From: Protonemura montana
Lineage: Eukaryota; Arthropoda; Insecta; Plecoptera; Nemouridae
Reading direction: 5' to 3'
Length of the DNA: 64,000 bases
Assembly: GCA_947568835.1 (NCBI GenBank)
Contig: OX387603.1
Location: forward strand, 808,501 to 872,500
A program made the position numbers and the translations under genes. The notes beneath the pieces were generated by a model. The model was not told the origin of the DNA. It ran no database searches and saw nothing but the letters and a program-made list of their open reading frames with translations. Below, in pieces: positions 60,501-64,000 of this stretch. How positions within the stretch are numbered: the first letter of the stretch is position 1; each line of letters opens with the position of its first letter.

Positions 60501-63092
60501 ATTTTTTAGATGAAATCTTTATTAAAATTGCAAACGCTTGCAATGCGCGGGGTATTTTATTATTAACAACACTAGAACCATCTCAGAACTGATGCCTAAA
60601 CGCGGACTCAAATCGGGGTTCGAGTCCCAGTAGGAGCATCAATTTTTGAGATGGTTATAGTGTTGTTAATAATAAAATGACCGAGTTCTCTTGATGAATC
60701 TTTTGCATTCTTCAATTACATTATATAAAATATCATTATTATTATAATAAAATTAACTTTCTAGTCCAAATGCCATTATAAAATCTTCCAAATCGATATT
60801 AAAAATTATTTTTGAGTTGTAAATGCCCTGCTAATGAATCTGTTGCATGCTCTGCAGGTGTGAAGACAGTTGGCAGCCATGTTGCGCTTGCGCTTGCATT
60901 GCTTGAAACGCAACCATCAACGCAAGCGTTGGACGCGCTGGCGGAGGTTGTCGGGTTGGCACCGCGAGAGACTGCGTCGCGCGTCGTGGGCAAGATGGCT
61001 GCCGTCAAGGTCAGTCACTGCAACTTGTTTGTAAATGTTTCCACCGTTGTCTTTATTACTGGAGAGAAGAGACTGATTGTTGTCCCTATCTGTTCACTAC
61101 AGTGGGGCAAAGGTGGGGCAGGGGTGGGGTAGGGTTGGGCTGGAATGAAGATAGGTTGGGAGAGGTGGTAAACTATGAGGGATGTTGGATTAAAATATAA
61201 AAATAATTAGCAACACTGCGCTGGGTCAGGAAATGTATGGGTGACCATCATACACATGACCAGTTCTGTTCGGGAGAGAGGTTGGAGGGATGAAAGTTAA
61301 GCAACACTGCGCTGGGTCAGGTATTGGATGGGTGATTATCATACACATGACCAGTTCTGTTCGGGAGAGAGGTTGGAGGGATGAAAGTTAAGCAACACTG
61401 CGCTGGGCCAGGTATTGGATGGGTGACCATCATACACATGACCAGTTCTGTTCGGGAGAGAGGTTGGAGGGATGAAAGTTAAGCAACACTGTGCTGGGTC
61501 AGGTATTGGATGGGTGATCATCATACACATGACCAGTTCTGTTCGGGAGAGAGGTTGGAGGGATGAAAGTTAAGCAACACTGTGCTGGGTCAGGTATTGG
61601 ATGGGTGATCATCATACACATGACCAGTCCTGTTCGGGAGAGAGGTTGGAGGGATGAAAGTTAAGCAACACTGTGCTGGGTCAGGTATTGGATGGGTGAT
61701 CATCATACACATGACCAGTTCTGTTCGGGAGAGAAGTTGGAGGGATGAAAGTTAAGCAACACTGCGCTGGGTCAGGTATTGGTTGGGTGACCATCATACA
61801 CATGACCGGTTCTGTTCAGGAGAGAGGTTGGAGGGATGAAAGTTAAGCAACACTGCGCTGGGTCAGGTACTGGATGGGGGACCATCATACACATGACCAG
61901 TGAGCAGTCCTGACTGCTCAGTCCTGGACTGCTTAAACCTCTGAAGAAGTAACAGGTACAAGCTACGAAACGTTGGGAAATTTAGTTGTTCTTCACTTAG
62001 CATTGAAAACACAGTTGAAATAGTTTTTGTTAAAACTAGTGCTAAGTTTACATCAAGTAGACACGAGTCTTAAATCAATCTTAACAACAATTCATTGCTG
62101 CAGTTGCTGCTTTCGTCCCACAACGAAGATATCCGCAAGTCTGCTGCGTTGCTCTATGCTCTGCTGGTGACACACGGACTTGACTCCTCCCCCCGCGCCA
62201 GCGCAGTCTCCGAGCTGTCAGCGCTGGCCAGCGCACCCAGTACAGCGCTGGAATCCAGGCACGGAGCTGTACTTGCGCTGGGACGCGTAGTGGAGCGCAG
62301 GTTGGCCAACATCGCGGCCGGGGCTGCTGGCGAAGTCGAGGGATTCACGCTCGCTACTGAAGCTATCGGTGAGCGCAGACTTCAAGTTGCAAGGTGGAAG
62401 TTGACGTCGAGTTATTGAATTATTAGGGAGACTAAATGCATCTCAAAACTTGGTGCCCTAACGTAGTTCATTCGTTTGACCCGAGAAATAATTTCAATCG
62501 GCTCCAGCGGCCGAACGCTTGCTACGATTTTGATGAAATTTTCAGAGCACATTGTTGTGTTTTCAACTTTGATCGCCTGCGTATTTCAACAAAATCGGTC
62601 CAATGGTTAAAAAGCAATCCAACTAACAAAAAATTACAGATTTTATAAAAACCTTTCGGAGGCATATCGCCGAAAGCATTTGATATTTCTTCACCAAACT
62701 TTGCCAAGATGTGCAACAAATGACGATCAAGAAGTCGTGAAGTTTTCAAGCACGCACGTGGTTTCTTTCTCTTTTTACTCACGAAGTTCCGACTTCATTT
62801 TGTGATTTGCGTCCGTTTTGTTTTGATCCACACAACATATCGTCTCAAAATATCTTCAATAGACCTGTCATAGTTCAACTTTCAGCCTCCAGAGTGAATA
62901 TACAACGTAACATGCCTTGTGTTTACAGTGTCCCAGCTCGACAGTGCTACCAACCCGTTAGTGCTCAGTGCTTCCTGCGTTGCGTTGGGGGAGATAGCGC
63001 GGAGGTCGGCTCTACCACTGGACAGCGAGCGCTGCCGTGCGCTAGTCACCAGACTTCAAGCGCTACTCAACGACTCAAAGACACAACCCAAG
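45522..63092 (+). CDS. ECM29: ECM29 proteasome adaptor and scaffold, N-terminal 16 exons
   Basis: Exons: 45522-45546, 45850-45980, 47271-47387, 47953-48197, 48622-48751, 49531-49670, 50344-50521, 51391-51476, 52350-52545, 53157-53264, 53980-54191, 54785-54950, 60067-60211, 60858-61009, 62104-62368, 62929-63092. All are GT-AG and phases agree, giving ~820 of ~1,850 residues; the rest lies right of the window. ECM29 is a HEAT-repeat protein that bridges the 19S and 20S proteasome particles, takes part in assembly quality control and links proteasomes to motors and membranes. Diagnostic stretches are [68 protein letters not shown] and [15 protein letters not shown]. Start at 45522 is ATG in ATGGCCGCT; the homologous block begins ten codons later. 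Exon 5 has an eight-glycine run. Exon 11 could also start at 53965 in frame. Intron 12 contains a whole second gene. Confidence 0.94.
46951..47265. repeat. 105-bp repeat, three copies, in ECM29 intron 2
   Basis: Three nearly identical 105-bp copies start at 46951, 47056 and 47161 (landmark ATTGACTCTGCATTA). They end just before the acceptor of exon 3 at 47271. A minus-strand frame of 186 codons here is only the 35-residue translation of this unit. Confidence 0.92.
47394..47414 (-). repeat. Fragment of the tRNA-like SINE head
   Basis: CCAATTGAGCTACTTGGAC, the reverse complement of the first part of the 52-bp unit, begins six bases after the first base of the ECM29 exon 3 donor (GTACGT). Confidence 0.7.
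48224..48618. repeat. Dispersed ~390-bp repeat, copy 1
   Basis: Landmarks CCAGCTGCCGAACGCTTGGT, AATTTTCAGAGCAC, TTGATATTTCTTCAC, AATCAAGAAGTCGTGAAG and CGACTTCATTTTGTGA. A second copy lies at 62455-62830. The right end of this copy supplies the T-rich tract (TCTGTTTTGTTTTG) of the acceptor of ECM29 exon 5. Confidence 0.8.
48798..49505 (-). repeat. 52-bp tRNA-like array, inverted
   Basis: About 13.6 copies of the same 52-bp unit as at 1-968 but on the minus strand, inside ECM29 intron 5. One copy lacks a few bases (GGTGTTCTAACC at ~49130). Both ends are bordered by CCTAA-type sequence (AACCTAACC). It ends about 25 bp before ECM29 exon 6. Confidence 0.92.
49876..50028 (-). repeat. Repeat family H, copy 6
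   Basis: Minus-strand copy from CAAGTCTACTTGATG to GGGTAAGAGCAG in ECM29 intron 6. The core has TTTTGTAAC in place of TTTCGTAAC. Confidence 0.8.
50561..51203. mobile_element. MITE-like element with ~70-bp inverted termini
   Basis: The left end starts ATTCCATGTCAATTCAACC and contains GACTGTCACCTCTCAGAAAT. The right end mirrors it: TTTCTGAGAGGTGACAGT, then GATTTGACATGGAAT. The ~500-bp interior has no coding frame, so this is a non-autonomous DNA element in ECM29 intron 7. I could not settle the target duplication. Confidence 0.78.
52080..52295 (+). repeat. Repeat family H, copy 7
   Basis: Near full-length plus-strand copy from GAAGCTTGAACTTGG to AAGTAGACATGAGTCTGG, in ECM29 intron 8. The stem is GTAAC/GTTAC followed by AAAACG, so the GAAA box is changed. 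Confidence 0.8.
52627..53087. repeat. Two ~170-bp direct repeats in ECM29 intron 9
   Basis: Copies start near 52633 and 52925 (CAATATTTTTCGAGTGGAAT) and share GACCCGCGAGGGGTGTCAAC and GAATGCACCCCTCAG. They are ~290 bp apart. Nothing recognisable is encoded. Confidence 0.8.
53385..53835 (-). mobile_element. 5S-headed SINE with two head copies
   Basis: Same body as 2889-3165, joined at ~53650 to two copies of the 91-bp 5S-like unit. It lies in ECM29 intron 10. The two-copy head looks like an early stage of the arrays at 3166-4178 and 61207-61903. Confidence 0.75.
54288..54709. mobile_element. 422-bp palindromic foldback element
   Basis: The termini CGTTGAGTG and CACTCAACG mirror each other, and the two arms of ~170 bp pair along most of their length (CAGAGTACCGGAACATCACG on the left against GATGTTCCGGTACTCTGC on the right). 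The loop is ~80 bp. There is no ORF, so it is a non-autonomous foldback element, in ECM29 intron 11. A half copy is at 33336-33548. Confidence 0.88.
54960..56130. other. ECM29 intron 12, left part, no gene seen
   Basis: AT-rich intron sequence before the nested gene. I see no coding frame or repeat array. The promoter of the nested gene should lie toward the right end. Confidence 0.5.
56133..56187 (+). repeat. Solo arm of the tRNA-containing foldback element
   Basis: GCATTGCAAGCGTTTGCG followed by ATTTAAATCAGATTTCA, about 130 bp upstream of the start of the nested gene, so it may fall in its promoter or 5' UTR. Confidence 0.7.
56317..59554 (+). CDS. Secreted protein with avidin-like domain, nested in ECM29 intron
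   Basis: Five exons: 56317-56676, 57283-57448, 57532-57638, 58057-58182 and 59255-59554, phases 0, 1, 0, 0, giving 352 residues and stop TGA at 59552. Residues 1-20 ([19 protein letters not shown] after Met) form a signal peptide. Residues ~20-175 are a low-complexity, Ala- and Pro-rich region. Residues ~184-290 resemble avidin: [13 protein letters not shown] (first strand, cf. avidin C..G.W...G), [10 protein letters not shown] (cf. PTFGFTVNW), and FIGRCSLCV...GKWLVV (cf. FTGQC...WLL). A glycosylation sequon NVT is at 229. By this alignment, biotin contacts of avidin Asn12, Ser16 and Trp70 are replaced (Ser192, Gly196, Asp250) and Trp97 is kept (Trp279), so tight biotin binding is doubtful. 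The tail is basic (RGRRKRRG). The exon 2 acceptor is weakest. Domain assignment is by eye. Confidence 0.68.
56707..56830 (-). repeat. Repeat family H, copy 8
   Basis: Minus-strand copy starting ~30 bp after the donor of exon 1 of the nested avidin-like gene; it ends in the ACAATTTTCCAATAA landmark. Confidence 0.8.
56940..57172 (+). repeat. Repeat family H, copy 9
   Basis: Near full-length plus-strand copy, opposite in orientation to copy 8, from GATGCATTTAGGAAGC to AGACATGAGTCTGG, in intron 1 of the nested gene. The two could pair as a hairpin in the transcript. Confidence 0.82.
57679..58004. repeat. Interstitial telomeric repeat (CCTAA)n
   Basis: About 326 bp of nearly pure AACCT repeat, i.e. 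TTAGG on the minus strand, the canonical insect telomere motif. Scattered variants include AACCC, AACTT and GACCT. It is flanked on both sides by ACCAGCACTG repeats. It lies in intron 3 of the avidin-like gene, so it is internal and not a chromosome end. Confidence 0.95.
58194..58385 (+). mobile_element. 5S-headed SINE body, head missing
   Basis: Plus-strand copy starting at GTTAAGCCGGTGGTCCCC, ~12 bp after the exon 4 donor of the avidin-like gene, and running through CTAGGCTAGGTTAGG and the ATC-rich part to the tail. It is truncated at the 5' side. Confidence 0.78.
58755..59010 (-). repeat. Repeat family H, copy 10
   Basis: Full-length-looking minus-strand copy from GGTTTCCAGACTCATG to CTAAATGCATCTAAATAA, in intron 4 of the avidin-like gene. 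Confidence 0.82.
59669..59674 (+). terminator. Possible poly(A) signal of the avidin-like gene
   Basis: ATTAAA, the common variant signal, ~115 bp after the stop codon, followed by a GT-rich stretch (TTTATTGTGTTTATTGTG). Confidence 0.45.
60212..60296. repeat. 14-bp minisatellite after ECM29 exon 13
   Basis: Six copies of TTGCCAGCGCAATC (two with ATATT) start right at the splice donor. The unit resembles the exon's own TTGCCAGCGCATCCGTGCC, so it may have grown from exon-edge sequence. Confidence 0.85.
60520..60685 (+). mobile_element. Palindromic element with tRNA-like core, copy 2
   Basis: Left arm ATTGCAAACGCTTGCAATGC ... ATTATTAACAACACTAGAACC; core with ATCGGGGTTCGAGTCCC (B box); right arm CATCAATTTTTGAGATGG ... 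GTTGTTAATAATAAAAT, the inverse of the left. The A-box part of the core is missing in this copy. Confidence 0.7.
61207..61903 (+). repeat. 91-bp 5S-like array, plus orientation
   Basis: About 7.6 copies of the same unit as 3166-4178, inverted relative to it, in ECM29 intron 14. No SINE body is attached. It ends at the family-H copy at 61905. Confidence 0.9.
61905..62075 (+). repeat. Repeat family H, copy 11
   Basis: Plus-strand copy with CCTCTGAAGAAGTAAC, so the CUGANGA box is intact; the second stem strand is GCTAC, one mismatch. It lies directly upstream of ECM29 exon 15. Confidence 0.78.
62455..62830. repeat. Dispersed ~390-bp repeat, copy 2
   Basis: Same landmarks as 48224-48618 (GCCGAACGCTTG, TTTTCAGAGCACA, CGATCAAGAAGTCGTGAAG). 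It lies in ECM29 intron 15, about 100 bp before exon 16. Confidence 0.8.
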
Positions 63093-63154
63093 GTACATTC
63101 ACAGGGACCCAAAACCAAAGACCACTGCCATTCATCTCATTTGTACTTTAAATA

Positions 63155-64000
63155 CTTTAGACCTAGGAACTAGCATAGGTCAGATTGCCTACTAGCACTA
63201 ACCACCGGTATACTTGTACCTAAGTTAGAAATCAATAAATAAATAAATAAAAATACATCTCAGACCTAGGAACTAGCATAGGCCAGATTGCCTGCTAGCA
63301 CTAACCACCGGTATACTTGTACCTAAGTTAGAAATCAATAAATAAATAAATAAAAATACACCTCAGACCTAGGAACTAGCATAGGCCAGATTGCCTGCTA
63401 GCACTAACCACCGGTATACTTGTACCTAAGTTAGAAATCAATAAATAAATAAATAAAAATACACCTCAGACCTAGGAACTAGCATAGGCCAGATTGCCTA
63501 CTAGCACTAACCACCGGTATACTTGTACCTAAGTTAGAAATCAATAAATAAATAAATAAAAATACATCTCAGACCTAGGAACTAGCATAGGCCAGATTGC
63601 CTACTAGCACTAACCACCGGTATACTTGTACCTAAGTTAGAAATCAATAAATAAATAAATAAAAATACACCTCAGACCTAGGAACCAGCATAGGCCAGAT
63701 TGCCTACTAGCACTAACCACCGGTATACTTGTACCTAAGTTAGAAATCAATAAATAAATAAATAAAAATATACCTCAGACCTAGGAACCAGCATAGGCCA
63801 GATTGCCTACTAGCACTAACCACCAGTATACTTGTACCTAAGTTAGAAATCAATAAATAAATAAAAATACATCTCAGACCAAGGAACTAGCATAGGCCAG
63901 ATTGCCTACTAGCACTAACCACCGGTATACTTGTACCTAAGTTAGAAATCAATAAATAAATAAATAAAAATATACCTCAGACCTAGGAACTACCTAGCAT
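63155..64000. repeat. 103-bp tandem array, second locus
   Basis: About eight copies of the unit described at 4796-5424, same orientation, running off the right edge. It sits ~60 bp after ECM29 exon 16, in the next intron. Confidence 0.9.

Overview
The window is eukaryotic nuclear DNA, very probably from an insect. Genes are split by GT-AG introns. A run of the arthropod telomere motif (CCTAA/TTAGG) is present, short retroelements are everywhere, and the two genes I can name have clear animal orthologues. The exact order is not determined; a hemipteran-like, repeat-rich genome is a guess. More than half of the window is tandem repeat, so most long open frames are artefacts of repeat units whose length is a multiple of three.

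Layout. 1-968: 52-bp tandem array derived from the tRNA-like head of a short mobile element. 985-2759 (+): the last three exons of an unidentified gene, with a 45-bp minisatellite in one intron. 2889-4178: a 5S rRNA-derived short element whose head is amplified as a 91-bp array. 4796-5424: 103-bp array. 5479-38777 (-): five exons of PTCD3 (mitochondrial ribosomal protein mS39). One of its introns is about 27.3 kb and is almost filled by a 26-kb satellite (6899-32957) built on a 9-bp unit, with higher-order repeats and nested multi-kb duplications. 33.2-45.5 kb: remnants of LINEs, a DNA transposase, foldback elements and a 45-bp array made from a foldback terminus.

45522-63092 (+): the first 16 coding exons of ECM29 (proteasome adaptor and scaffold), running off the right edge. 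Its 12th intron holds a complete five-exon gene on the same strand (56317-59554) for a secreted protein with an avidin-like domain. That gene in turn carries a ~326-bp interstitial telomeric block in an intron. ECM29 introns also hold a second 52-bp array (inverted relative to the first), two more 91-bp loci, a MITE, a palindromic foldback element and a second 103-bp array at the right edge.

PTCD3 and ECM29 are divergent housekeeping genes for mitochondrial translation and proteasome control; nothing suggests a joint pathway. The most striking theme is that several unrelated mobile-element families have each had one end expanded into a tandem array, and several arrays abut splice sites within 10-30 bp.
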